Below, one piece after another: positions 1-8,273 of a stretch of 64,000 nt of DNA (positions within the stretch are counted from its first letter, which is position 1; each line of letters starts with the position of its first letter). Under the pieces are notes generated by a model. It saw nothing but the letters and a program-made list of their open reading frames with translations. It was not told the DNA's origin and did no database searches. Origin of the DNA: Terriglobia bacterium (GTDB lineage Bacteria > Acidobacteriota > Terriglobia > Bryobacterales > Bryobacteraceae); assembly GCA_020073145.1 (NCBI GenBank), contig JAIQFS010000015.1, positions 1 through 64,000 of the forward strand, in the 5' to 3' direction. A program made the position numbers and the translations under genes.

Positions 1-576
1 GACCGGACGCTCGTAACGGCCTTTCCCTCGCCCGCAACGGCTCCCGCTTTCGCGGACTCCATTCCGGGGTCGATGTTCCCGGCCTGCTACTTCGCTTCCT
101 GCGCCGCAGTTCCCAAGTCCGTTCGGCCTTGTGCTCCACGGCCGGTCCCGGTTCGCCCCGTCCCGGCCGCTTCTTCGCTTCGGCCCGTCGCCTGTTCCCT
201 GCCGCGCTTGAACCGCCACTCCCACCGTCTCCGCTCCCCCGGCGGGATTGTTGCTTCCCCCCGGGATCAAAGCGTTCTACCGCTTCGGTGGCCGCTCAGT
301 CCGCCTTCCGAAAACGCCCGATCTCCGCTCGCTCCCCGCTCCCGTTTCTATTGCTAGTTTCGGAATCGGATCAATGTTCCTGGTCCGCTACGCTTTCGCT
401 GGCTTGCTGTTCCTCAAACCTCTTGGAACCTTCCCCACTATGCGCCCGATGGGGAGTTCGGTCAATGGCATTTGTATTGCCGAAGCACGCTTTTCCTCAA
501 TTTTTTGGAGGCTCGGATTTCAGCGACTTAGCCCCCGACGGCGCTGCATTGCTTGTGAATAAAACACGGGGCGCGG
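1..576. other. No supportable gene; pyrimidine-rich stretch
   Basis: Several short open frames exist on the plus strand, but none carries a recognisable motif, a Shine-Dalgarno sequence or a sensible amino-acid composition; they are rich in Pro, Arg and Ser, as expected of translated GC-rich non-coding DNA. The plus strand is strikingly C/T-rich over most of the first 350 bases, with recurring cgcttc/gcttcc words. It lies downstream of the minus-strand GAF gene remnant. I looked for RNase P, tmRNA and SRP RNA signatures and saw none. The window edge cuts it, so it may belong to a feature outside. Confidence 0.5.
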
Positions 577-1127
577 TTAGCGTTTCATTCCGATGGGGCC
601 GGAGGACAGCACCATCTCCACGTGATTGGCCGCCGCGAGGGCGGTAGGCGCCATCCGGGCCAGAACGAGCACGCAGCCGACCTGCTCGCCGACCGTCGTC
701 AACACTTCCATCTCGCTGCCGGTATGCTGATGGGGCAGCCGATGCTGCACGTTGATCACGCCCACGACACGGTTGCGGGCGATGACGGGAGCCGACAGGA
801 AGGCATCGAAGGTATCTTCGGGCAACTCGCCGAACGCCTTGAATCGCGGGTCGTGGTAAGCCTCGCGCGAAATGGCCAGCAGGCGGCGCTCCTGCCAATG
901 GTGGAAGGGTGGGGCGTGTTGGACGCGCACAGCACGAGCTCCTCGTTGTCGAGCAGGTACACCAGACAGGAATCGCACTGGGTAAACTCCACCACCAGCG
1001 TGACCACTCCCTGGAGAACCTCCTGGAGGCTCATTTCGCGAACCATGAAGCGGCTGATTTTCTGGAAGAGGCGGAGTTGCTGCTCAGTACGTTCTAGGCG
1101 CAGTTCCAGGTCTTTGGCTTTTGGCAC
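577..1127 (-). pseudogene. GAF-domain signalling protein, broken by internal deletion and frame change
   Basis: The GTG start at 1127 follows a purine-rich site (agaggga). The first frame encodes a short coiled-coil lead (LELRLERTEQQLRLFQKIS) and the start of a GAF domain, up to 'ASNTPHPSTIG' near 895. The rest of the domain continues in another frame: 'WQERRLLAISREAYHDPRF', then 'AFLSAPVIARNRVVGVINVQ', ending at 577. GAF proteins of this type normally have about 15 residues (a G-E-G-I-T-G-W-V-like segment) exactly at the join, so a short deletion with frame change is inferred. A real mutation or an assembly error are both possible. It is divergent from tmk. Confidence 0.7.
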
Positions 1128-1211
1128 TCCCTCTATTATATCCGCGGGATACGCACGGCCTGGAGATGCTGGCTCGAGACGCGGTGGCTTTCATACAATG
1201 GGAGTTCGTCA

Positions 1212-1850
1212 ATGCAATCGCGAGGCTTGTTCATCACCTTCGAAGGCATGGATGGTTCCGGGAAGACGACGCAGATGCGCCGCTTGGCGGAACGTCTGCG
1301 CGGGCACGGCCAGACTGTGCTGGAAACGGCCGAGCCGGGAGGAACCGCCATCGGGCGGAAGATCCGGCAAATCCTGCTCGACGCCGCCAATCAGGAGCTG
1401 AGCCCGGCGGCGGAACTGCTGCTGTACTTTGCCTCGCGGGCGCAAAATGTGGACGAGTGGGTTCTGCCCGCGCTGGGCCGGGGAGAAATTGTGATCGCCG
1501 ACCGCTTTACCGACTCTTCGTTGGTCTATCAGGGCTGCGGCCGCGGCCTGGGAGCGGACACCGTGATGGCACTGGACCACGTCGCTTGCCGCGGCCTGAA
1601 GCCCGATCTGACCCTGCTGGTGGATATCGATGTGGAGACCAGTCTGGCGCGGGCTCACGCGCGCAACACGGCGGCGCCCCAAGGCGAGACACGCATGGAC
1701 GAACAATCGGTGGAGTTTCATCGCAAGGTCTACGAGGCGTACCAGAGGCTGGCCGCGCGCGAGCCGGAGCGCATCAAGCGAGTGGACGGGCGGGCCTCCA
1801 TCGACGCGATCGAACGCGCGGTGTGGGACATCGTGAGCGCCTATGTTTGA
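1212..1850 (+). CDS. tmk: Thymidylate kinase (dTMP kinase)
   Basis: This enzyme phosphorylates dTMP to dTDP with ATP in the cytoplasm, a required step for dTTP supply. The 212-residue product has the usual family length. The P-loop EGMDGSGKTT lies at residues 11-20, the DRF motif at 97-99, and a lid-like segment around RNTAAPQGETRMDE near residues 155-170. The start ATG is preceded by ggag and a TACAAT box, so the gene probably has its own short-leader promoter. Its last 8 bases overlap holB, a pairing common in bacteria. Confidence 0.95.
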   Translation: MQSRGLFITFEGMDGSGKTTQMRRLAERLRGHGQTVLETAEPGGTAIGRKIRQILLDAANQELSPAAELLLYFASRAQNVDEWVLPALGRGEIVIADRFTDSSLVYQGCGRGLGADTVMALDHVACRGLKPDLTLLVDIDVETSLARAHARNTAAPQGETRMDEQSVEFHRKVYEAYQRLAAREPERIKRVDGRASIDAIERAVWDIVSAYV

Positions 1851-2868
1851 GCGGTTCTGGGGAAACACGGGAGTGGCCGAAGCGCTGGAGCAGATGCTGG
1901 CGCAGGAGCGGCTGGCGCAAACGCTGTTATTTTCCGGCCCCGAAGGTGTGGGCAAGGCGACGCTCGCGCGGCGGCTGGGCGCGCGCCTGCTGGGACACGC
2001 CGGGTTGATCGAGCGCGATGACCTCAGCCTGCCCGACAATCGGGAGACGGTAGCGTCCCGGGAGCGCTGGCCGTCCGAGAAACGCAACGAAGATCCGCTG
2101 CTGTTCGCGACGCACGCCGATTTCGTCACCTTTGCGCCCGATGGCCCGCTGCGCCAGATCTCGATCCAGCAAACGCGGCTGCTCAAGGATCGCGCGCAAT
2201 ACCTGCCGAACCAGGGAAGCCGGCGGGTTTTTCTGATCGACCACGTGGACCGGGCTAACGATCAGGCCGCCAACTCGCTGCTCAAGACGCTGGAAGAACC
2301 TCCCGATCACCTGATCCTGATCATGACGGCGGAGAACGCCTACGACCTATTGCCCACCATCCGCTCGCGCGCGGTGCCGTTTCAGTTCGCGCCGCTGAGC
2401 CGCGAGGTGATGCATAAATTCGTGCGGGAGCGCGGCCTGGACCAGCCGGAACGCCGGGTGCTGCTGGCGGCGGGCAGTCCGGGGCTGGCGATTTCGCTCG
2501 ATCTGGACGCCTACGACAAACGCCGCGCCGCCATGCTGGCGCTATTGAAGACCGCGGCGGGCACTGCGCCGTTCAGCGCCTGGCTGCCGGTGTCGGAGGC
2601 GCTGGGCCGCAGCAAGAGCGAGAAGCTGGAATTTCATTTGAAGGTGCTGTACGAGCTGTTGCGCGACCTGCTCATTCTTTCGCAGAACGCCGGCGAGATC
2701 CGCAACGAAGACATCCGCCCTGAACTGGAAGCCCTGGCGGCGAAGGTGGAATTCCGCTGGATCCGGAAAGCCGTAGCCCGGGTAGACGAGATCGCGCAGC
2801 TCATCCGCCGGAACATCCAGAAGACGATTGCGCTCGACGCGCTCATCATGGAGCTGCGGGCAGCGTGA
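1843..2868 (+). CDS. holB: DNA polymerase III delta' subunit
   Basis: This is a component of the clamp loader that places the beta sliding clamp on DNA. The 341-residue protein has an AAA+ fold: a P-loop-like GPEGVGKATLARRL near residue 31, a degenerate Walker B (VFLIDHVDRA), the strongly conserved NSLLKTLEEPP, and an SRA-type sensor (TIRSRAVPFQF). The Asp-His in place of the DE of an active Walker B fits the usual ATPase-dead role of delta'. The N-terminal segment sizes and C-terminal helical collar suit HolB rather than DnaX. The start overlaps the end of tmk, so the two are co-transcribed. Confidence 0.92.
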   Translation: MFERFWGNTGVAEALEQMLAQERLAQTLLFSGPEGVGKATLARRLGARLLGHAGLIERDDLSLPDNRETVASRERWPSEKRNEDPLLFATHADFVTFAPDGPLRQISIQQTRLLKDRAQYLPNQGSRRVFLIDHVDRANDQAANSLLKTLEEPPDHLILIMTAENAYDLLPTIRSRAVPFQFAPLSREVMHKFVRERGLDQPERRVLLAAGSPGLAISLDLDAYDKRRAAMLALLKTAAGTAPFSAWLPVSEALGRSKSEKLEFHLKVLYELLRDLLILSQNAGEIRNEDIRPELEALAAKVEFRWIRKAVARVDEIAQLIRRNIQKTIALDALIMELRAA

Positions 2869-2950
2869 GAGGGGGCGTCCGCCGACGGTCGGGCGATCAG
2901 CGGCTGAGCCCCGATGGGGATACGAGGTTCAAGCGGAATGCGCTTCGCGG

Positions 2951-3262
2951 CTATAGCTTGATTTCGCTGATCTGGATCAGCGGCTCGATCGCGGTGTAGT
3001 TGGGGATGTCACCGAGGATTTCCGGCGAGTGCGGGGCAAAGGCCGATTGAAACGCGTCCACGGAATCGAACAACAGATGACCCATGGCGATATAGGCCGG
3101 CGGTGTGCCCGGGGCCGCGCCGGCAAGACCTTGCTCGACCGCCATACCCTTGCAGGCGGCGCCCAGACGATTCTTGACGAGAGGCATATGGTGCTTGAGG
3201 TAATAGTCCATGTTGAAGGGCTTGCCTTCTTGATTCGGGTAGAGCACGCTGACTTTGATCAT
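2951..3262 (-). CDS. EthD-family protein
   Basis: This is a small (103-residue) protein of the EthD/dimeric alpha-beta-barrel type. The family signature begins at once with MIKVSVLYPN, followed by 'MDYYLKHHMPLV', and later 'YIAMGHLLFDSVDAFQSAF', typical of the ferredoxin-like fold of EthD proteins. The original EthD is tied to ethyl tert-butyl ether degradation, but most relatives have no known substrate and are stand-alone. An in-frame ATG nine bases upstream (3271) is an alternative; neither has a strong ribosome binding site. I chose the one matching the family N-terminus. It stands alone between holB and aroA. Confidence 0.85.
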   Translation of the reverse strand: MIKVSVLYPNQEGKPFNMDYYLKHHMPLVKNRLGAACKGMAVEQGLAGAAPGTPPAYIAMGHLLFDSVDAFQSAFAPHSPEILGDIPNYTAIEPLIQISEIKL

Positions 3263-3300
3263 CAGGCCCATTGTATGCCGGGAACGGCATGACATTCGGG

Positions 3301-4587
3301 TCAGCGGAATTGCGCGCAGCGGGAGAGGGTGTCCCAGAATTCGGGGAACGAGACGGACGCGGCTTCGGCGCCGTCGATGATGGAATCGCCGTCGGCGCGC
3401 AGGGCTGCTACGGCGAAGGCCATGGCGACCCGGTGATCGCCGAAGGAATCGAAGGTGGCGGCGCGGAATTTCTGGCGGCCGGGGATCACCATGCCGTCCG
3501 GCAGCTCTTGGGCTTCGACGCCCAGGCGGCGCAGGTTGTCGATCACCGTGTGGATGCGGTCGGTTTCCTTCACGCGCAGCTCACCGGCGTCTTTGACCGT
3601 GAGCCCTTCCTCGGTCGCCGCGCCGAGCACGGCCAGCACCGGGATCTCATCGATCAGCGCCGCGGTGAGGCCGCCCTCGATGATGCCACCGCGAAGAGGA
3701 GCGTGCTCCACCTGGATTTCGCCGATCAATTCTCCGTTGCGGCTTTCGAGTTCGGGGATGCGGATCTTGGCGCCCATGCCGGCGAGGAAATCAAGCAGCG
3801 CGGAGCGCGTCGGGTTGAGGCCGACTCCGTGAATGGCGAGGCGGGAGCCGGGAACCAGGAGCGCGGCCACGATAAAAAAAGCCGCCGAGGACAGGTCTGA
3901 CGGGACCATCAGTTCGCGGCCGGTAAGCCGGGGGCGGCCGGTGAGGGTGATCTTCTGGCGCTCGACCGTGAGCGCGGCGCCGAATTCGCGCAAGGCAATT
4001 TCCGTATGGTCGCGCGAGCGGACCGGCTCGGTGACCGAGGTGGCCCCTTCGGCGAACAGGCCGCCGAAGAGCACGCAGGTTTTGACCTGGGCGCTGGGCA
4101 CCGGCAGCGCGTAGTCGATCGGCCGCAGACGGGCGCCGTCGATTTCCAGCGGTGGGTACTTATCCTCGCGCGCCTGGATGCGCGCGCCCATCTCGGCTAG
4201 CGGCCTCATAATGCGCTGCATGGGCCGGCGCGAAAGCGATTCGTCGCCAAAGATGCGGCTGCGAAAGGGCTGACCCGCCAGGATGCCGGAGAGCATCCGG
4301 ATGGTGGAGCCGGAATTCCCGGCGTCGAGGTCGCCGGCCGGCGCGTGCAACCCGTCGAGCCCCTTGCCATGGATCACGAACTCGGTGCCCTCGCCTTCCA
4401 CTTGGATGCCGAGCGCGCGGACGCAGCCCAAGGTTGAATGGCAATCGGCGCCCGTGGAGTAATTCTGGATGCGCGTGTCGCCCTCGGCGATGGCCGCGAT
4501 CATGGCGTAGCGGTGGGAAATCGATTTGTCGCCAGGCAAGGCGATAGCGCCGGAGATCGAAGAAACGGGAGAAATCCGCCGCTGCAT
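3301..4587 (-). CDS. aroA: 5-enolpyruvylshikimate-3-phosphate synthase
   Basis: This enzyme joins shikimate 3-phosphate and phosphoenolpyruvate in the sixth step of the shikimate pathway. The 428-residue length and motifs fit: PGDKSISHR near residue 18, AGNSGSTIRMLSG near 88, SRRPMQRIMRPL, SAQVKT and RDHTE, and a C-terminal GDHRVAM. The SAQVK and RDHTE forms resemble the class II (CP4-like) group rather than the E. coli class I group. Its ATG directly follows the stop codon of the aminotransferase, so the two are one transcript. The downstream neighbour EthD is separate by 38 bases. Confidence 0.95.
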   Translation of the reverse strand: MQRRISPVSSISGAIALPGDKSISHRYAMIAAIAEGDTRIQNYSTGADCHSTLGCVRALGIQVEGEGTEFVIHGKGLDGLHAPAGDLDAGNSGSTIRMLSGILAGQPFRSRIFGDESLSRRPMQRIMRPLAEMGARIQAREDKYPPLEIDGARLRPIDYALPVPSAQVKTCVLFGGLFAEGATSVTEPVRSRDHTEIALREFGAALTVERQKITLTGRPRLTGRELMVPSDLSSAAFFIVAALLVPGSRLAIHGVGLNPTRSALLDFLAGMGAKIRIPELESRNGELIGEIQVEHAPLRGGIIEGGLTAALIDEIPVLAVLGAATEEGLTVKDAGELRVKETDRIHTVIDNLRRLGVEAQELPDGMVIPGRQKFRAATFDSFGDHRVAMAFAVAALRADGDSIIDGAEAASVSFPEFWDTLSRCAQFR

Positions 4588-5772
4588 CTAGCGCGCCATC
4601 ACCGCCTGCCACTTCAGCGACACCTTGCGAATGCGCTCGACGGCTTCCATGAGGTTGGGGAGCGAATTGGCGTAGCTGAAGCGGATGTAGCCCTCGCCGT
4701 ACTCGCCGAAACCGCCGCCGTTGAGGCAGGAGACGCCGGCCTCCTCGAGCAGCAGGTCGGCCAGGTCTTTCGACGCCATGCCGGTGCCGGTCACGTTGGG
4801 AAAGGCGTAGAAGGCGCCGGCGGGCAGGGCGCAGCGGAACCCCGGAATCTGGTTGAGCCCCGCGACGAAGGCATCGCGGCGTTTCTTGAATTCGGCCACC
4901 ATGGCGGTGACGGCGTCCTGCGGGCCTTCGAGGGCGGCGATCCCGGCGCGCTGCGAAAAGCTCGCAGTGCAGGAATTGGAATTGACCATCAGCTTGTTCA
5001 CGGCTGCGACCAGCCATTCGGGCATCACGCCGTACCCCATGCGCCAGCCGGTCATGGCGTAGGTTTTGGAAAAGCCATCGAGGATGATGGTCTTCTCCAG
5101 CATCCCGGGGAAGGCGGTGATGGATACAGGCGGCTCGCCAGTATAGTAGATGCGGGAGTAGATTTCATCGCTCAACACCATGACGTCGCGGTTGGCGAGC
5201 ATGGCGGCGATGGCCTGGAGGTCGTCGCGCGGGATGACGCCGCCGGTGGGGTTCTGCGGCGCGTTGAGAATCACCAGTTTGGTGCGGGCGGTGAGGCGGT
5301 CGCGGAACAGGTCGAGATCGAAGGAGAAGCCGCGGCTTTCGACGAGCGGCATGGGCACGGGCGTGGCGCCCAGGAAGCGGATCATCGATTCATAAATGGG
5401 AAAGCCGGGATTGGGATAAATGACCTCATCGCCGGGTTCCAGCAGGGCCATCAGCGGGAAAAAGATGATGGGTTTGCCGCCGGGAACCACGCAGACGTGC
5501 TGCGGCCCGACCTGGATCCCGCGCGTGCGGGAGATATGCGAGGCGATGGCCTGGCGCAGCTCAGGCAATCCCTGGGTGGGGCCGTAGTGAGTCCAACCTT
5601 CATCCAGAGCGCGTTTGGCGGCCTCCACGATATGCGGCGGGGTGGGAAAATCGGGTTCGCCGATCTCCAGGTGGACGATGCTGCGGCCCTTGGCCTCCAG
5701 GGCGCGAGCCTTGAGCAGGACGTCGAAGGCCGATTCCACCCCCAGCAGCCCGATTCGATTGGCGAGTTTCAC
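4588..5772 (-). CDS. Class I/II PLP-dependent aminotransferase (aspartate-aminotransferase-like)
   Basis: This is a fold-type I aminotransferase. With the chosen GTG start it has 394 residues. Motifs are GEPDFPTPPHI, HYGPTQGLPELRQAI, NAPQNPTGGVI, the Asp of SDEIYSR and the PLP lysine K236 in LDGFSKTYAMTGWRMGY. The start was placed at 5772 because ggggagggg sits just upstream; a GTG at 5799 in the same frame would add nine residues. The stop codon abuts the aroA start, suggesting use in amino-acid (perhaps aromatic) synthesis, though the exact amino donor and acceptor cannot be read from sequence. Confidence 0.9.
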   Translation of the reverse strand: MKLANRIGLLGVESAFDVLLKARALEAKGRSIVHLEIGEPDFPTPPHIVEAAKRALDEGWTHYGPTQGLPELRQAIASHISRTRGIQVGPQHVCVVPGGKPIIFFPLMALLEPGDEVIYPNPGFPIYESMIRFLGATPVPMPLVESRGFSFDLDLFRDRLTARTKLVILNAPQNPTGGVIPRDDLQAIAAMLANRDVMVLSDEIYSRIYYTGEPPVSITAFPGMLEKTIILDGFSKTYAMTGWRMGYGVMPEWLVAAVNKLMVNSNSCTASFSQRAGIAALEGPQDAVTAMVAEFKKRRDAFVAGLNQIPGFRCALPAGAFYAFPNVTGTGMASKDLADLLLEEAGVSCLNGGGFGEYGEGYIRFSYANSLPNLMEAVERIRKVSLKWQAVMAR

Positions 5773-5937
5773 AACCCTATCCCCTCCCCGAACGACCACT
5801 TAACCAATGGCATCTCTTCAGCTTAGCAAGCCCGACGCGCTAAAATGGACTGGCGGAGAGTGCCGCTTTTAGCTCCACGTTTTCCGGGTTCGGGCGTCAT
5901 CCCTGTAGGACCCGTGAAGACTGTCGCTTACAGGCAA

Positions 5938-6459
5938 ATGAGTGAAATCACCGAGCCCGGGCTCGACCTGGAACGGCAGAACCGGTTTGTTTCCGAGCAT
6001 TTGCGGCGGATCTTCGTCCAGATCTACCGGATTGTCGGTAACGTCGCGGACGCCCAGGATTTGACCCAGGAGACCTTCATCAAGGCCCTGCAGCGGCAAG
6101 ATCAGCTGAAAGACGAGCAGAAGGCCGCGCACTGGCTGTCGCGGATCGCGACGAACACCGCCATCGATTTTCTCCGCCGCAGCGGGCGGGCCACGTTCTG
6201 CGAGATTGAGGAAGCGCCGGAAGGCCACTCGGAGAGTCCGGAACAGGCGCTGCTGCGTTCCGAGCAGCGAAATTATCTGGAAGACGGGTTGCGACTGTTG
6301 AGCCCGCGGGAGCGCGCAGCGCTGTTGCTGCGCGACGTGGAAGGGCTTCCGGCGGAGGAAGTGGCGCGGCGGATGGATTGTTCGAAGGCCACGGTGCGAT
6401 CCCACATTGCCAACGCGCGGACCAAGTTTCGCGGGTACATCGAGAGAAGAAAGCGATGA
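5938..6459 (+). CDS. ECF-family RNA polymerase sigma factor
   Basis: This is a 173-residue extracytoplasmic-function sigma factor. Region 2 contains DAQDLTQETFIKALQ and ATNTAIDFLRRSG; region 4 has LLSPRERAALLLRDVEGL, then EEVARRMDCSKATVRSHIANARTKFR, a helix-turn-helix. The start is uncertain: ATG 5938 gives the family-like N-terminus, while GTG 5914, with tagga just upstream, would add eight residues. The stop overlaps the anti-sigma start (ATGA), showing translational coupling. Sigma factors of this layout are held inactive by the next gene's product. Confidence 0.92.
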   Translation: MSEITEPGLDLERQNRFVSEHLRRIFVQIYRIVGNVADAQDLTQETFIKALQRQDQLKDEQKAAHWLSRIATNTAIDFLRRSGRATFCEIEEAPEGHSESPEQALLRSEQRNYLEDGLRLLSPRERAALLLRDVEGLPAEEVARRMDCSKATVRSHIANARTKFRGYIERRKR

Positions 6460-7025
6460 AACATCCGACGCAGGCGACATGGGCATTGCACGCGGGCGGC
6501 GACCTCGGGCTGGTAGCCCGGTGGCGCGCCGAGCGGCATCTGGCAGGCTGTGAGCGGTGCCGCCAGGATTTCGCCGCCTTCCTCGGCCTGCGGGAAGTGC
6601 TGCCGGATCTGAGCGAGACGCCCGAGCTTTCCTGGAACCGGCTGGCGGGCGAGATGAAAGCGAACATCCGGCTGGGGCTGGCCGCAGGGGAGTGCGTGCG
6701 CGGCGAGACGCCGCTGCGTGAGTCTTTGTTCACGCGGGCCCGGGCCGCGGTGGCGCTGGCCAGCGTGGCGGCGTTGCTGGTGACCGGGCTGGTGCTGGAA
6801 CATCCCACGCCGCGTCCCGGGGCCGCCAGTTTCGACGCCGTGGTGGTGCAGTCCACCGCCGACGGCGACGGCATTCAGGTGAGAGAAGGCGGCCGGGCGC
6901 TGCGGTTGCTAAATACCGGCGCGCAGAACGTGACCTATTCGGTGGGCGCGCAAGGGTCGATGCGGGCGCGCTACGTGGATCCGGAAACCGGATACGTCAC
7001 CATCAATAACGTCTATGCGGAGTAA
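6456..7025 (+). CDS. Putative anti-sigma factor with zinc-finger (zf-HC2-like) N-terminus
   Basis: The 189-residue product has the zinc-binding anti-sigma signature H28-x3-C32-x2-C35 (HLAGCERC) near the N-terminus, a single membrane segment (ARAAVALASVAALLVTGLVL) around residues 88-107, and a short C-terminal periplasmic domain. This is the expected architecture of a membrane anti-sigma factor binding the sigma factor encoded immediately upstream with a 4-base overlap. The periplasmic part would be the sensor. The end overlaps the next gene by 11 bases. Confidence 0.85.
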   Translation: MKHPTQATWALHAGGDLGLVARWRAERHLAGCERCRQDFAAFLGLREVLPDLSETPELSWNRLAGEMKANIRLGLAAGECVRGETPLRESLFTRARAAVALASVAALLVTGLVLEHPTPRPGAASFDAVVVQSTADGDGIQVREGGRALRLLNTGAQNVTYSVGAQGSMRARYVDPETGYVTINNVYAE

Positions 7026-8169
7026 ATTCGGGCTGGCGATCTTCGGTGTGCTGGGCGCGGCGGTCCTGCTGGCTCAGGACACAACGCTCGATTCGCGCGG
7101 CGCGGTCAAGATCAATTTTCCGCAGGATTCGCCGGTGAACTTCGTCTCGGCCACGATGGACGAGTCGCGTGTCACGGCACGAGGGGCGGCGCTGGTGCTG
7201 GACCTACACATGTCGCTGGAACTGCGCAACGCCAGCCCCAACCGCATTCATGGCGTTGCCTTGCGCGTGGTGGCCCAGGAAGTCGCCGCCGGCGGTAAAG
7301 CTTCCGTGGCCGTGCCCAGCCTCAACATTGGCCCGGGCGACGCTTTCCCCGTCCGCATCGATCTGCAGCTCCTGCGCCCCAATCAAGCCGCGTCCGGCGG
7401 CCCGCTGGTCCAGGTCTATCTCGACGGGGTGCTCTTCCAGGATTTCTCCTTCTCCGGCCCCGACCTCTTGAACTCGCGCCGTCTGCTGACGGTCTGGGAG
7501 ACCGAGGCGCAGCGCGACCGTGAGCACTTCAAGCGCGTGCTGGCGCAAGCGGGCGCGGAGGGATTGCGGAAAGAGATGCTGGCCAGCCTGGCGCGCCAAG
7601 CCGATCAACCACAGTTGGACGTGAGGGTGATCCGGCGGCGCACGGTTTCAGCGGTGGCGGAAGAAGGGGTGGGGCCTGAGCGCACCGAGCAGTTCGCTTT
7701 TCTGAAATTCCCCGATGCGCCAGTGGAACCGCTGGACGGCTGGGCGCAGATTGCCGGCGGGGAAGCGCGCGCGCCGCGCATCCGGGTGCAGAACCAATCC
7801 AGCCAAACCGTGAAATACGTGGAGATGGCGTGGCTGGTGAGCGATCCCAAGGGCCAGCAGTACGTGGCCGCCTCGCTGCCGGCTTCCGATCCCGGGCTCT
7901 ACCTGCCTCCCGGCAAGACAGCCCAGCTGCTGCAGGACACCGAGCTGCGTTTCTCGTTGCGCGGCGGGCCGGTGAATATACAGAAGATGACCGGTTTCGT
8001 CAGCCAAGTACAGTTCGCCGACGGCAAGGTGTGGGTGCCGAACCGCCAGAACTTGGAAACCTATTCGCTGCTGAACGTAGTGGCGCCCTCCGCCGAAGAG
8101 CAGCGGCTGACGAATCTGTACCGCAAGAAAGGCCTGGCGGCGCTGGTGGAAGAGCTGAAGAAGTTTTAG
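7015..8169 (+). CDS. Secreted protein of unknown function, third gene of the ECF operon
   Basis: The 384-residue product starts with a clear signal peptide ending in ..AAVLLAQ. The mature part looks beta-rich: 'GAALVLDLHMSLELRNASPNRIHGVALRVVAQ'-type strands (residues about 60-95) and a repeat of that theme near residue 255 (VQNQSSQTVKYVEMAW), suggesting two immunoglobulin-like domains. I do not recognise a catalytic motif. The 11-base overlap with the anti-sigma gene means it is made together with the sigma/anti-sigma pair, so it is likely a sensor partner or a periplasmic effector of that stress regulon. Confidence 0.8.
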   Translation: MRSKFGLAIFGVLGAAVLLAQDTTLDSRGAVKINFPQDSPVNFVSATMDESRVTARGAALVLDLHMSLELRNASPNRIHGVALRVVAQEVAAGGKASVAVPSLNIGPGDAFPVRIDLQLLRPNQAASGGPLVQVYLDGVLFQDFSFSGPDLLNSRRLLTVWETEAQRDREHFKRVLAQAGAEGLRKEMLASLARQADQPQLDVRVIRRRTVSAVAEEGVGPERTEQFAFLKFPDAPVEPLDGWAQIAGGEARAPRIRVQNQSSQTVKYVEMAWLVSDPKGQQYVAASLPASDPGLYLPPGKTAQLLQDTELRFSLRGGPVNIQKMTGFVSQVQFADGKVWVPNRQNLETYSLLNVVAPSAEEQRLTNLYRKKGLAALVEELKKF

Positions 8170-8273
8170 CGGTTCCCGTTCAGACCGGGCAGGCGCATTG
8201 CCCCGATCCCATCCCTAGCGTAGTGCGTCGGAAGCACCGTCGATAATACGGGACTGTCCCGGCTCCCCAACGT

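Noticed and set aside
129-647. 172-codon plus-strand open frame at the left edge
   Set aside because: Composition is that of translated pyrimidine-rich DNA, with no ribosome binding site, and its end overlaps the GAF gene remnant.
4438-5826. Plus-strand open frame opposite aroA and the aminotransferase
   Set aside because: Spans two well-supported minus-strand genes and shows no known motif.
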